Shown: positions 8,454 through 18,214 of the stretch, piece by piece
Position numbering within the stretch: position 1 is the stretch's first letter
Layout: each line of letters begins with the position of its first letter
Origin: Corynebacterium nuruki S6-4
GTDB taxonomy: Bacteria; Actinomycetota; Actinomycetes; Mycobacteriales; Mycobacteriaceae
Direction of reading: 5' to 3'
NCBI RefSeq assembly: GCF_007970465.1
Contig: NZ_CP042429.1
Location: forward strand, 2,294,001 to 2,358,000
Length of the DNA stretch: 64,000 bases
Program-made: the position numbers and the translations under genes
Notes under the pieces: model-generated
The model's input: the letters and a program-made list of their open reading frames with translations, nothing else
Told to the model about the DNA's origin: nothing
Database searches by the model: none

Positions 8454-9638
8454 CTAGCCGCCTGCCGGACCCGGCGGGAACCCCTGCCGGGGGCCCTGCC
8501 AGGGGCCGGGCCGCAGCCATGGCGCCGGCTGTACCGGTTGTACCGGAGGCACCGGCGGCGCCACCGGGACCTTCCGGTAGACCGTGACCGCCGGGTAGAG
8601 TCCCCGGCCCGCGAGTGCCCGCGCCTCCCGCCTGCACCGCACGACCGACCACACCAGCAGGGCCGCGCCGCTGCCCCACGCCAGGACCATCTGGACCACA
8701 TCGGTGGTGCTCACCGCCCCGGCCCCGCCACCGGTGTCGAGGTTCCACAGGGCGTGCACGGCGAACGCCGCGAGCCAGCAGCCGCCGGCCCAGGCGATCC
8801 GTCGGCCGCGACCGAGTCCCGCCGCATAGACCGCGACGCCGACCCCCAGTCCGGCGATGCCGGTGCAGATCAGGTGCAGCAGCGGGCCGGCCACCAGGCG
8901 GGACACCCACATCTCCAGTACTCCGGAGATGTCGGACTCCGCGTGCATCGGGGCGAACGTCACCGCGTACAGCGAGGACTCGAAGAACTCGAACCCGGTG
9001 CCGATGAGCATGCCCGCCACCAGTCCGTGCCACGGCCGGTTCCACCAGGTGCGGCCGATGTGCAGCAGCAGCCACACCCCCAGCACCTTCGCGGTCTCCT
9101 CCGGCCACGCGCCGGCGAGCGACCAGGACAGTTCGGGCACGTTCCAGGTGTAGGCGAGCTGCTCGAGGTGTCCGGACGAGGTGAAGCCGCCGAGGAGGAC
9201 GGCAGCGGTGCCGCCCCACAGGACGGCGGCACCGGCGAGGAGCAGGGGAGTTCCGCGGTAGATCAGTAGCCGGGACAGGACCGCCCACACCACGACGGTG
9301 CACAGGATGCCGATCGCGCCAGACAGCAGGGCCGGTCCGGGGCCGGTGACCAGCATCCCGCCGATGACCATGACGGCGGCGAAGCCGAGGCCGATGACGG
9401 TGAGGACCAGCCAGGTCCAGAAGAAGACGTCGACGGCGGGACGCAGGCGCGGGCGCTGGTACGGCGGGAAGGACTCGTGGTAGGCGCGGGGCACGCGGGT
9501 GACCTGCCACCGCCACGCCGGGGCGACCGGACGCGCAGGACGCACCGGGTACATCGGCGGGACCGGCGGTACCGGCTGCTGCGGCTGCTGCGGCTGCGCC
9601 GGCTGAGGTGACCGGTGCGGCTGAGGTGGGAAGGTCAT
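8454..9638 (-). CDS. PrsW-family intramembrane metalloprotease
   Basis: 394 residues. A Pro/Gln-rich cytoplasmic N-terminus (PQPAQPQQPQQPVPPVPP) precedes about eight membrane segments. The family motifs are present: EETAK (near 180), GTGFEFFESS and HALWN (near 280). In Bacillus, PrsW cleaves an anti-sigma factor (RsiW); here the substrate is unknown. It is the last gene of a minus-strand group; its ATG overlaps the stop of the upstream gene by 4 nt (ATGA), so the preceding membrane-anchored protein is a plausible partner or substrate (inference only). Confidence 0.88.
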   Translation of the reverse strand: MTFPPQPHRSPQPAQPQQPQQPVPPVPPMYPVRPARPVAPAWRWQVTRVPRAYHESFPPYQRPRLRPAVDVFFWTWLVLTVIGLGFAAVMVIGGMLVTGPGPALLSGAIGILCTVVVWAVLSRLLIYRGTPLLLAGAAVLWGGTAAVLLGGFTSSGHLEQLAYTWNVPELSWSLAGAWPEETAKVLGVWLLLHIGRTWWNRPWHGLVAGMLIGTGFEFFESSLYAVTFAPMHAESDISGVLEMWVSRLVAGPLLHLICTGIAGLGVGVAVYAAGLGRGRRIAWAGGCWLAAFAVHALWNLDTGGGAGAVSTTDVVQMVLAWGSGAALLVWSVVRCRREARALAGRGLYPAVTVYRKVPVAPPVPPVQPVQPAPWLRPGPWQGPRQGFPPGPAGG

Positions 9639-10468
9639 GCCCGGTCACCGTCCTCGTCACTGCCGAGCCCGGTGAGGCTGTGGTCCAGTGCCAGGGCACT
9701 TTCCCGGGCGGTCCGGGAGGAGACCATCACGGTGTAGAGGTCGCCGTCGCGTACCAGCGCGGCGGTGGTCACCCAGGTCTCGTCGGACGCCGCGACGGTG
9801 CCGTAGTGCACGGGCCGGTACCCGCTGCCCGGACTATTGCCGGAGCCGCTGCCCGGGCTGCCGGGACGGCCGGGGCCACCGGGACCACTGTCGAGACCGC
9901 CGCCGGGGGAGTCCCCGAATCCGGTGTCGGTGTCCTCGGTGAAGCCGACCGGTTCACCGACCCACACGGCGTCCGCCCCGGTGGCCCGCGCCACCCCGGA
10001 GCTCTCCGGGGGCAGCTGACGGAACCGCACGTCGTCGAGATGGTCGGTGCCGGTGCCCCACAGTGCCCGGATCGCCCGGCGGGCCGAATGGACCGGGTCG
10101 GAGACCCCCTCCATCGCGATGATGTCGAGGTCGTACCGGCCGCAGTCGGCGGTCAGCCCACCGGTGCCCGGCTGCGGGTCGGGGGCGTCGCACGAGGCGT
10201 CGAGCCCGGCGAAGGTCAGCTGCCAGTCCCCGGGTGCGGGGAGAGCGTCCGCCGCGGCCTCCGCGAGGGACGGGTAGCTCCGTGCGGTGTCGTGGGTGGG
10301 GAAGGCGAACGGCACGACGAGCGCGAGCAGCGCCGCGCCGGTGACGGTCGCCCAGACCGCGGTGCGGCGTCCGGCCAGCGGGGCATCCCGGAAGGCTCCG
10401 GCCGGGTCCGGATCGGGTGGGGCGGGGACGGCCGGTGGTCCACCCGGCCCGACGGAGACGATCGGCAT
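9635..10468 (-). CDS. Membrane-anchored protein of unknown function
   Basis: 277 residues from the ATG at 10468. A short Pro-rich cytoplasmic tail (to about residue 32) is followed by one membrane segment (VWATVTGAALLALVVPFAF) and a ~210-residue outer part. That part holds a Cys pair region (DASCDAPD ... TADCGRYD) and a Gly/Ser/Pro-rich loop near 190-225. No family is recognised. It lies 10 bp after the M13 peptidase gene and overlaps the PrsW gene by 4 nt, so the three form one operon. Longer starts would enter the peptidase gene. Confidence 0.75.
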   Translation of the reverse strand: MPIVSVGPGGPPAVPAPPDPDPAGAFRDAPLAGRRTAVWATVTGAALLALVVPFAFPTHDTARSYPSLAEAAADALPAPGDWQLTFAGLDASCDAPDPQPGTGGLTADCGRYDLDIIAMEGVSDPVHSARRAIRALWGTGTDHLDDVRFRQLPPESSGVARATGADAVWVGEPVGFTEDTDTGFGDSPGGGLDSGPGGPGRPGSPGSGSGNSPGSGYRPVHYGTVAASDETWVTTAALVRDGDLYTVMVSSRTARESALALDHSLTGLGSDEDGDRA

Positions 10469-10478
10469 GTGGGGGAAA

Positions 10479-12581
10479 CTACCAGATGGTGACGCGGTCC
10501 CCGGGAGCCAGCCACATGCCGTCACCCTCGGAGACGCCGAAGGCCTCGTAGAACTCGGCGACGTTCTGCGCCACGACATTGCAGCGGAACTCGCCGGGGG
10601 AGTGCGGGTCGATGGCGAGGTACTGGGCGGACATCTGCGGCCGGATGGCGGTCTGCCAGACCTGTGCCCACCGCAGGAAGAAGCGCTGCAGCACGGTGAA
10701 CTCGCCGTCGAGTCCGGCCACCGGGGCGGTCGGCGCGGTCTCGACGGTGAGCCCCTGTTCGGCGAGCCACCGCTTCAGGGCGACCACGGCGATCCCGAGT
10801 CCGCCGAGGTCACCGATGTTCTCGCCGAGGGTCAGCTTCCCGTTGACCGTGTGGTCGGTCTGCCCGCGCTCGGCGAGGCCGGTCGGGACGAGCCCGTCGT
10901 ACTGGCCGACGAGCCGGTCGGTGAGGTCGGTGAAGGCCTTCCGGTCCTCCTCGGTCCACCAGTCGTGGAGGTTTCCGGCACCGTCGTACTTGGAGCCCTG
11001 GTCGTCGAAGCCGTGGCCGATCTCGTGGCCGATGACGGCGCCGATGCCGCCGAAGTTGCCGGCCATGTCGGCGGTCGACGGGTCGGCGTCGAAGAACGGC
11101 GGCCGCAGGATCGCCGCGGGGAAGGTGATGTCGTTGCGGACCGGGTTGTAGAAGGCGTTGACGGTCTGCGGGGTGGTGAACCAGATATCGGGGTCGGTCG
11201 GCTTCCCGAGCTTGCCGACCTCGAACTCGTGGTTCATGTCGGAGGCGGCCCGGTAGTTCGCCAGCAGGGACGCCCCGTCGGGCCGGAAGCTCAGGTCACC
11301 GTAGTCGCGCCACACCTCCGGATAACCGATGCGGGCGCGGAAGGCCTCGAGCTTCACGAGGGCCTTCTCCCGGGTGGCGGGGGTCATCCAGGCCAGGTCG
11401 CTGATCCGCTCCCGGTAGGCGGCGAGCAGGTGGTCGACCAGGTCCAGCATCTTCTCCTTGTACTCGGGCGGGAAGTGCCGGGCGACGAACTCCTTGCCGA
11501 CGTCCTCGCCGACGGTCCCCTCGATGAGCCCGAGGGCGCGCTTCCAGCGGTCCCGCTGTTCGGTGGAGCCGGAGAGCGTCCGACCGTAGAAGTCGAAGTT
11601 GGCCTCGCTGATCGCGCGCGGCAGTTTGCCGGCCCGGGCGGTGAGCACCCGCCAGTAGGCCCAGAGCTTCCACTCGTCGAGGTCGTGGGTGTCGACGAGG
11701 GTGCCGACGTGGTCGAGGTAGCTGGGCTGGGAGACGATGACGTGCGGTGCGTTGTCCGGGGTGATGCCCACGCCCGCGAGCCAGGCTGCGAAGGGGAAGC
11801 CGGTCGGCAGGTCGGCGATGGCGGTGGGGTTGAAGGTCTTCTCGGCGTCGCGGGAGTCCACGGCGGTCCAGTGGCCCTTGGCGAGATCGGTCTCGAAGGC
11901 GACGAGCGCGTCCGCCGCGGATGCGGTGTCCGCGCCGGCGAAACGGCCGGGCAGCGGCTGGTCGGCGGCGGCGAGGCTGAGCAGGGTGCCGACGAACTCC
12001 CGGTAGGCGGCGCGCACCTCGGCGTGCTGGTCCTCCCGGTAGTAGGCCTCGTCGGGCAGGCCGAGGCCGGTCTGGGTGAGGTAGGCGACCTCGGCTCCGG
12101 CATCCCCGTCGTCCCCGGTGCCGCCGGCGTCCTTCTCGGTCCAGAACCCGATCACACCGCCGACGCCCCACCGGTCCAGCCGGGCGAGTGCGGCGACGAA
12201 CTCGTCGAAGGTGCCGGCGTCCCGGACCGGGTCGAGGTCGGGGTCCAGGACGGCGAGTCCGGCCTGCTCGATGCCGTGGCCGCTGTCGTCGCCGTCCTCG
12301 TCCATGAAGGAGTTGTACAGCGCGCCGATGCGGGAGTCCGGACGGTTCCGGGCGGCGTCCTCGACGATCTCCCGGACCTCGGCCTCCGCGCGGTCGCGGA
12401 GCTGGTGGAAGGTGCCGTCGACGGCACGGTCGGCGGGGATCTCGTGGGTCGCCAGCCACTCGCCGTTGACGTGCCGGTAGAGGTCGTCGGCGGCGGTGGG
12501 GACCGGCCGGGCGGCCTCGGTGATGTTGTCGGGGATGTCGGGAGTGGACTCGGCGGTGGACGCTGTCTCAGGGTGGGTCAT
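10479..12581 (-). CDS. M13-family (neprilysin/PepO) zinc metallopeptidase
   Basis: 700 residues from the ATG at 12581. A GTG 21 nt upstream is possible but adds nothing conserved. The zinc-binding motif HEIGH lies near residue 515 (GHEIGHGFDDQG), and the third ligand Glu is in ENIGDLGG near 585. The C-terminus (FRCNVVAQN ... MWLAPGDRVTIW) is typical of the family. There is no signal peptide, so it is probably cytoplasmic or released by another route. It is first in a three-gene set with the anchored protein and the PrsW-like protease. Confidence 0.93.
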   Translation of the reverse strand: MTHPETASTAESTPDIPDNITEAARPVPTAADDLYRHVNGEWLATHEIPADRAVDGTFHQLRDRAEAEVREIVEDAARNRPDSRIGALYNSFMDEDGDDSGHGIEQAGLAVLDPDLDPVRDAGTFDEFVAALARLDRWGVGGVIGFWTEKDAGGTGDDGDAGAEVAYLTQTGLGLPDEAYYREDQHAEVRAAYREFVGTLLSLAAADQPLPGRFAGADTASAADALVAFETDLAKGHWTAVDSRDAEKTFNPTAIADLPTGFPFAAWLAGVGITPDNAPHVIVSQPSYLDHVGTLVDTHDLDEWKLWAYWRVLTARAGKLPRAISEANFDFYGRTLSGSTEQRDRWKRALGLIEGTVGEDVGKEFVARHFPPEYKEKMLDLVDHLLAAYRERISDLAWMTPATREKALVKLEAFRARIGYPEVWRDYGDLSFRPDGASLLANYRAASDMNHEFEVGKLGKPTDPDIWFTTPQTVNAFYNPVRNDITFPAAILRPPFFDADPSTADMAGNFGGIGAVIGHEIGHGFDDQGSKYDGAGNLHDWWTEEDRKAFTDLTDRLVGQYDGLVPTGLAERGQTDHTVNGKLTLGENIGDLGGLGIAVVALKRWLAEQGLTVETAPTAPVAGLDGEFTVLQRFFLRWAQVWQTAIRPQMSAQYLAIDPHSPGEFRCNVVAQNVAEFYEAFGVSEGDGMWLAPGDRVTIW

Positions 12582-12617
12582 GCGCCCCACTCTAACGCCC
12601 ACCGGCGGGTCGGCCGG

Positions 12618-15600
12618 CTAACTCTCGTTGTGCTTCATCGGTCCGGGCGTCCACAGACCCGACCGGCGGACGTTCTCGGTGTCGAGCTCGACCTGCTTGG
12701 GCTCACTGCCGTCGGCCGCGGGGAACGGGGTGAGCTTCGACAGCACACCCCAGTCGCGGCCCCAGTCGTCCTGCAGGTAGGTCGGCAGCTCCTCGGCGGT
12801 GGTGGTCATCGCCACCAGGTCACCGGCGCCGCCGCCGTAGTAGTCCTGCACCGGGGCGTGGGCCTTCTTGGCGTCGTGGTCGCCGGACATCTGGAACTGC
12901 GCGACCTCGGCCACACCGGCCCAGTGGTCGTAGGGACGCTGGCAGGGGAACTGCAGCGGGGTGGCCCAGTCGAGCAGCGACGGGGCGTCGCCCACGAGGT
13001 CGTTCATGGTGCCGAGCGTGGGCACACGCGGCGGGGTGAACGCCAGCCACTGGTCGGCGGTGACGTTCTTGTCCTCGGCGCGGATCCGGACCGCGGTGGC
13101 GTCCGACGGGATCTGGTCCATCGGGAACCGCAGGTTGCGCCACTGCGGGGCGGTGCCGATGTCCATCGGCATGAGGGTGCCCATCGGCTCGAAGCCTTTG
13201 TCGCCGGAGTTGCCGGCACCGTCGGTCTTCCGGCCGTATTCGAGGGTGAGCGCCTGCCCGTACTGGAACACCCCGTTCATGTCGTAGTGGGCGACCGGGC
13301 CGGCGGCGGAGACGATGAGCAGCGGGGCGTCGTCGCTGCGCTCGGGCAGGGAGAACCAGCTGGTCGTCGTCGCGGCGGGCAGCTGGATGCCGTCCGTGTA
13401 GGAGCCGGTCACCGGGACGCGGTTCCGGTCGAGGCCGAAGGGCAGGTCGGCGAAGGAGCCGTTCACACCGGCCTGGGCGATGAGTCCGCCCGAGGTGCCG
13501 CCGTCGCTCTTGTCGCCGGAGTCGGCGCTGCCGAAGGTGCCGGAGGAGGTGGCGGAGGTCGCCGGGGCGGTCCCCGTCTCGTCGCTCTCGCCGCTCTCGG
13601 GGATCCGGTCCGGGATGTTGTTCGCGTCGAAGCCGTGGGAGTCCTCGCCCGTGAGCGAGTCCTTCATCGCCGTGCCGTCGGCGGTGGGGAGGACGGAGTC
13701 GTTCGTGTTCGTCTCCACCCGGACGTCGGAGGCCAGGTTGCAGGTGTCGCCGGTCAGTGACTCGAGGTTCCCCTTGCCCACGGAGTACGCCGGCCACTGG
13801 GAGATGAAGCCCTTGCCGAGGGATGCGAGGTTGAAGACCACGACGATCGCGGTGATCACCGCGATCGGGGCGGAGGTCAGGCCGGTGAGGCGACGGGCCT
13901 GGGCCCGGTCCTTCTCGTCGACCTCGGCGAGCTCCGTCGCCGTGGTGGCCTTCGCCTCCCGGATGTCGGAGAGCACGCCGACGAGCACGCCGAAGATCAT
14001 CACCAGCACCGACAGCACCATCATGACGGTCGAGACCTCGATCCCGCCGACCTGGATGGACTTGTCGTACCACGGGACGCCGAAGCTGGAGATGTACCAC
14101 CAGCCGTTCGTCCCCGACAGGGTGAAGGCGAAGAGCAGGAGGCAGCCGCCGAGGAAGATGATCCGGTTACGGGCCGACTTCAGCGCCATCGTGGACGCCG
14201 CGACGGCGGCCAGCGCGGCGAGGCCCGCGGCGATACCGGCGTAGACGCCGAAGTGGTGGGTCCACTTCGTCGGCGTGAACGTCATGAAGAACATGGTGCC
14301 GAGGACGACGAGCACCAGCCGCAGGGCCGGGCCGTGGGCGGAGCCGGGGACCCGCCGGTTGCGCAGCATCGAGGCGATGACCACCGCGAGGCACAGCAGC
14401 ATCATGAGCACGCTGAAGCGGCGCGGGAAGGATCCGTCGACGGTCTGCTTGAGCAGCTCGGTGTAGCGGGTCGGCTCGTCGTACCAGGACAGGGCCGGTC
14501 CCACGTCGCCGCGGACCTTGATCGCCTCGAGGACGCCGGCGAAGGTCTGGTCACCGAAGACACAGATGAGGACCGCGGTGCCGGCCGCGAGGAACGGCGC
14601 GATCTGGGCGAGTATGCCCCAGGTGACGGCCCCCTTCCCCGAGCCCTTCGGGACGCCGAGCAGCGGCAGCCGCCGGATGGCGATTCGGATGAGTCCGGTG
14701 AGTGCGACGAGGATCGAGGCGACGGCCATGAGGCCGGTCGGGCCGGCGGCGAGCGACAGGGCGGCGACGACCACACCCAGGGCGGCGGGCAGGAGCCGGC
14801 CGGTGGCGATGGCGCGCTCCATGCACACCCAGGTCAGCAGGGCGCCGAGGGCGATGACCGGCTCCGGACGGGTGCCGTTGTTGAAGGTCATCCAGAACAC
14901 CAGGAACACGGCGGCGGCGGTCCAGTGGGCCACCTGCCGCTGGCTGATCCGGGCGCCGAGGCGGGGCAGCACCTCCCGGGAGAGCAGCATCCAGGTGGCG
15001 ATGCCGGCGAGCAGCCCGGGCAGCCGCATCCACGTGGAGGCGGTCGAGACGTGCGTCATCACCCCCATGAGGTCGTAGTACGGTGCACCGAACGGCGACT
15101 CGGGGACCCCGAACCACCGGTAGTAGTTGGCCATGTAGCCGGATTCGTGGCTGGCCCGGGCCATCGTCAGCAGGTAGCCGTCGTCGGAGGTGTTGGCGCC
15201 GATGAAGTACCAGATCACCAGGACCGCGCCGACGATGCCGTCGAGCCAGCGGGGACGCCACCAGCCGGCCGGCAGGAAGCGGCGGCGCTTCCGGGTGCGA
15301 CCGTCGAGGACGTCCATGCGGTGCAGCGCGACGAGGGCGACGACGGTGAGCACCACGCCGAGGATCTCGGCGGCGTACTTCACCGCGGTGGGGGAGGAGG
15401 TGAAACGGGAGTCGACGGTGACGTCGGCCTTCAGCCCGGCAGCGGTGGCAGCCGCGGTGCTGTCCGGGGTGTCAGTCATCTCCGAGTAGATGCCGGTGAC
15501 CATCGGACGCATGTCCTCGGTCAGCGGCGTGCCGGTGAGGTCCCCGCCGTCCGGGCCGCCGTCGGGGATCCACGCCGCCGTGGCGTCCGCGTCGGAGGTG

Positions 15601-16073
15601 ATCCGCAGGACCGCGTCCGCCGGGAGGGCGTCGATCGTCTTCGTGTCCGCCTGGAAGATGACGGAGTTGCGCACCACCACGTCGATGCCGTCGGGGGTGG
15701 AGCGGACGAACATGCCGCGCAGGGTGGCGTCCTCGGAGTCCTCCGGGACGGTGGACAGGACGGTCGTCTGCCCCGGGTTGAGGTCACGGGCCTCGTCGAC
15801 GGGGACGGTGATGTCCATGTCCTGCGCCTGGTACGACATCAGCGGCGCGGTGACGCTGCGGAGGTCGTCGTCCTGCGGCCAGGAGAAACTGGACTGGGTC
15901 TGCGTCACCGGCAGGAAGGGCGTGAGCACGAACATCAGCAGCCCCAGCAGGCCGGCGGCGACGGCGACCAGTTTCAGTCGTCGGACACCCCCACCTGCCG
16001 GATTGCTGGTGGGGGTGGCTGGTTCTGCGGGGGCGGCAGTGCCTTCGGAGGCTGCATCGTCGACACGTGACAT
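12618..16073 (-). CDS. emb: Arabinosyltransferase Emb (cell-wall arabinan)
   Basis: About 1151 residues from the ATG at 16073 (MSRVDDAASEG), chosen because the upstream in-frame extension overlaps the aftA end and has no family character. The layout is that of a GT-C transferase: a first membrane segment, a large outer loop, a block of about 12 further membrane segments starting with the catalytic-type NTSDDGYLL loop (Asp-Asp near 296), and a C-terminal ~400-residue carbohydrate-binding region. Corynebacteria usually have one Emb, which extends arabinogalactan; ethambutol inhibits this family. It lies 34 bp after aftA. Confidence 0.93.
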   Translation of the reverse strand: MSRVDDAASEGTAAPAEPATPTSNPAGGGVRRLKLVAVAAGLLGLLMFVLTPFLPVTQTQSSFSWPQDDDLRSVTAPLMSYQAQDMDITVPVDEARDLNPGQTTVLSTVPEDSEDATLRGMFVRSTPDGIDVVVRNSVIFQADTKTIDALPADAVLRITSDADATAAWIPDGGPDGGDLTGTPLTEDMRPMVTGIYSEMTDTPDSTAAATAAGLKADVTVDSRFTSSPTAVKYAAEILGVVLTVVALVALHRMDVLDGRTRKRRRFLPAGWWRPRWLDGIVGAVLVIWYFIGANTSDDGYLLTMARASHESGYMANYYRWFGVPESPFGAPYYDLMGVMTHVSTASTWMRLPGLLAGIATWMLLSREVLPRLGARISQRQVAHWTAAAVFLVFWMTFNNGTRPEPVIALGALLTWVCMERAIATGRLLPAALGVVVAALSLAAGPTGLMAVASILVALTGLIRIAIRRLPLLGVPKGSGKGAVTWGILAQIAPFLAAGTAVLICVFGDQTFAGVLEAIKVRGDVGPALSWYDEPTRYTELLKQTVDGSFPRRFSVLMMLLCLAVVIASMLRNRRVPGSAHGPALRLVLVVLGTMFFMTFTPTKWTHHFGVYAGIAAGLAALAAVAASTMALKSARNRIIFLGGCLLLFAFTLSGTNGWWYISSFGVPWYDKSIQVGGIEVSTVMMVLSVLVMIFGVLVGVLSDIREAKATTATELAEVDEKDRAQARRLTGLTSAPIAVITAIVVVFNLASLGKGFISQWPAYSVGKGNLESLTGDTCNLASDVRVETNTNDSVLPTADGTAMKDSLTGEDSHGFDANNIPDRIPESGESDETGTAPATSATSSGTFGSADSGDKSDGGTSGGLIAQAGVNGSFADLPFGLDRNRVPVTGSYTDGIQLPAATTTSWFSLPERSDDAPLLIVSAAGPVAHYDMNGVFQYGQALTLEYGRKTDGAGNSGDKGFEPMGTLMPMDIGTAPQWRNLRFPMDQIPSDATAVRIRAEDKNVTADQWLAFTPPRVPTLGTMNDLVGDAPSLLDWATPLQFPCQRPYDHWAGVAEVAQFQMSGDHDAKKAHAPVQDYYGGGAGDLVAMTTTAEELPTYLQDDWGRDWGVLSKLTPFPAADGSEPKQVELDTENVRRSGLWTPGPMKHNES

Positions 16074-16107
16074 GGGACCACATGTTACGTGAGTGACTTG
16101 TGCACGC

Positions 16108-18165
16108 CTAACGTTCCCGGATTGCCACGACAAACGGACCGACCTGGACGAGGTCCCAGCCCCGGTCGAAGGCGGCGGCCGGGAAGTCGACACTGCGGAA
16201 CCGCACGTTCGGGTCGTTGGGGTAGATGTCGTCGGACATCCGGTAGCTCAGCGGACCGTCCGGCAGGCCGGAGTCGGTGAGCTGTCCACGCAGGACGAGG
16301 GCGTCCGGCGCCTGCCAGCCGTGGTCGGCGGCGGCCGCGTCCATCGCGTCGGTGAGGCCCGTCGGATCGTCGATCTTCGTCCACTCCTCGATCTCGGCGT
16401 TGCGCGCCTCGTACTGCCCCAGCGGGTTGGCGTAGTGCGCCGTCATCGCCTGGTAGGCGTGGTACGGGTAATAGGAGAGGAAGTTCTTCTCGTCGGTGAG
16501 CACCACGCTCGCCGCCGGATCATCGCCCAGCCGGTCACGCAGCGCCGCGTCGATGTCGGCGTAGTAGACGGTCGAGTCCGCCGGCATCTTGTCGCCCCGG
16601 TCGGCGTCCCCGTCAGTGTCCGTGTACGCCAGGTCGATGTGGTCACGGAGGTGCTGCGGCACACTGATGACGTACACGGCCGTCGCCGCGGTGAGCAGGA
16701 CCGCGAACACCGCGGTCACCTTCGGCGCGGCCTCACGCGTGATGAACTGCGGGTAGGCACGTGCCACGCCGTGCCGGCGCAGGTCGTCGAGTGCGAGCAT
16801 GCCGCCGGTGACGAGGATCAGCGCGACCGGCAGTTCCAGCCGGAACCCCAGCAGCGTCGACCCGCCCAGCGGCGCGACCATCGACAGCAGCACCCACGCG
16901 TAGCAGACGATGAGGCCCACGGCGAGGCTGCGGACGATCCGGCGCCGCCAGCGGAACACCATCCACACGATGCACAGCAGGCCGAGCACCCCGACGATGC
17001 TCGCCTGGAAGAAGGGGGTCGGCAGCTCGGTGCCGCTCTCCGGCAGATAGTGCTGCGCCCGCCCGGTGGAGCCGTGCTCCGAGGTCAGCAGGTCCTTCAG
17101 GTACGGGCCCCAGCCGATCAGGGCGATGATCCCGGACCCCACCCCGGTGACGATGAGCCGCCGGACCGGCGACCAGCTGCGCTGCTGGACGGCCACGGCG
17201 ACGGCGATCACCACCACCGCCAGTGCCGCGACACCGGTGAAGAGCGTGTACATGTTCGCCGACAGGCCGAGGAAGACGATGAGCCCGAGGATCGCGGGCC
17301 GGGACCCGCGGACCGCCCGGCCGGTGAGCACCAGGGCGGCGGGCATACCGAGCGCGACGACCGCGGAGTACGGCTCCTCCGGCGCGGTGTACAGCAGGAC
17401 GGCCGTCGTCGCCGTCGCGATCACCGCACCCAGCGGCAGTGACCCGGTCAGCCGGTGCCAGACCGGCACCAGCGCCGAACAGGACGCCGCCAGCGTGACC
17501 AGCGCCCACGGCTGGAACGCCGCCCAGCCCGACAATCCGACGACCTTCGCGAAGATGCCGCCGGTGAGGAACCACAGTCGCGGATAGAAGCTCGGCATGT
17601 CCGCATAGGCCATGTCGCCGAACCCCGGGGAATCCGTCATCCGGGTGAGGAACTGCGTGCGGAACGCCTGGTCGACACTGATGCCGTCGAGGTAGAGGCG
17701 GGTCGCCGACAGCGGGATCCCCAGCGCCGCGATGACGAGCCCGGCGGGGGCGAGCCAGCACAGGACGACCGCGACGGTGTGGCGCCACCCGGTGCCGGTG
17801 GTGGTGCTACGGCCACGCGGGTGGAGCAGCCGGAACACGACGGCGGCGAGCACCGCGAGGACGACGATGCCGGCGGCGCTCGCCAGCGCCTTCGTGACAT
17901 TCGAGCTGGAGAACGCGGGGAGGTTGACGTGCCGCAGCACGAACCAGGCGGCGAGGGTGACGACGCCGCCCAGTGCTCCCGCGGCCACGATCTGCCAGAA
18001 CAGCGACCACAGTCGGCCGCGGCCGCCGGCGGCGACCGGGGCGGTGTCCGCGGTGTCCACCGGGTCCACCGGGTTCACAGGGTCCACGGTGGAGGCAGCG
18101 GTGCCGGCGGGCGTGCCGCCGGTGTCGGCGGAGGCGGGTGGGGTGTTCTCGGCGGGCTCGGTCAT
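16108..18165 (-). CDS. aftA: Galactan 5-O-arabinofuranosyltransferase AftA
   Basis: 685 residues from the ATG at 18165 (MTEPAENTPP). The N-terminal tail carries a VDPVNPVDPVDTADTA repeat. About 11 membrane segments follow, with the GT-C loop region FGDMAYADMPSFYPRLWFLTGG broadly where expected. The last ~190 residues form an outer domain. AftA adds the first arabinofuranose to galactan and is normally encoded next to emb, as here. In C. glutamicum the decaprenyl-ribose epimerase genes dprE1/dprE2 are adjacent on the other side; here that place is taken by a NYN-domain gene. Confidence 0.9.
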   Translation of the reverse strand: MTEPAENTPPASADTGGTPAGTAASTVDPVNPVDPVDTADTAPVAAGGRGRLWSLFWQIVAAGALGGVVTLAAWFVLRHVNLPAFSSSNVTKALASAAGIVVLAVLAAVVFRLLHPRGRSTTTGTGWRHTVAVVLCWLAPAGLVIAALGIPLSATRLYLDGISVDQAFRTQFLTRMTDSPGFGDMAYADMPSFYPRLWFLTGGIFAKVVGLSGWAAFQPWALVTLAASCSALVPVWHRLTGSLPLGAVIATATTAVLLYTAPEEPYSAVVALGMPAALVLTGRAVRGSRPAILGLIVFLGLSANMYTLFTGVAALAVVVIAVAVAVQQRSWSPVRRLIVTGVGSGIIALIGWGPYLKDLLTSEHGSTGRAQHYLPESGTELPTPFFQASIVGVLGLLCIVWMVFRWRRRIVRSLAVGLIVCYAWVLLSMVAPLGGSTLLGFRLELPVALILVTGGMLALDDLRRHGVARAYPQFITREAAPKVTAVFAVLLTAATAVYVISVPQHLRDHIDLAYTDTDGDADRGDKMPADSTVYYADIDAALRDRLGDDPAASVVLTDEKNFLSYYPYHAYQAMTAHYANPLGQYEARNAEIEEWTKIDDPTGLTDAMDAAAADHGWQAPDALVLRGQLTDSGLPDGPLSYRMSDDIYPNDPNVRFRSVDFPAAAFDRGWDLVQVGPFVVAIRER

Positions 18166-18214
18166 GACCGTGATTGTCGCACATCTGCGGACCGGACCGG
18201 CCCGGGAACTACAC

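Noticed and set aside
10287-13760. A 1157-residue open frame on the plus strand opposite the M13 peptidase and Emb genes
   Set aside because: It is the antisense shadow of two clear genes, with Gly/Val/Arg composition typical of high-GC reverse frames and no recognisable domain.
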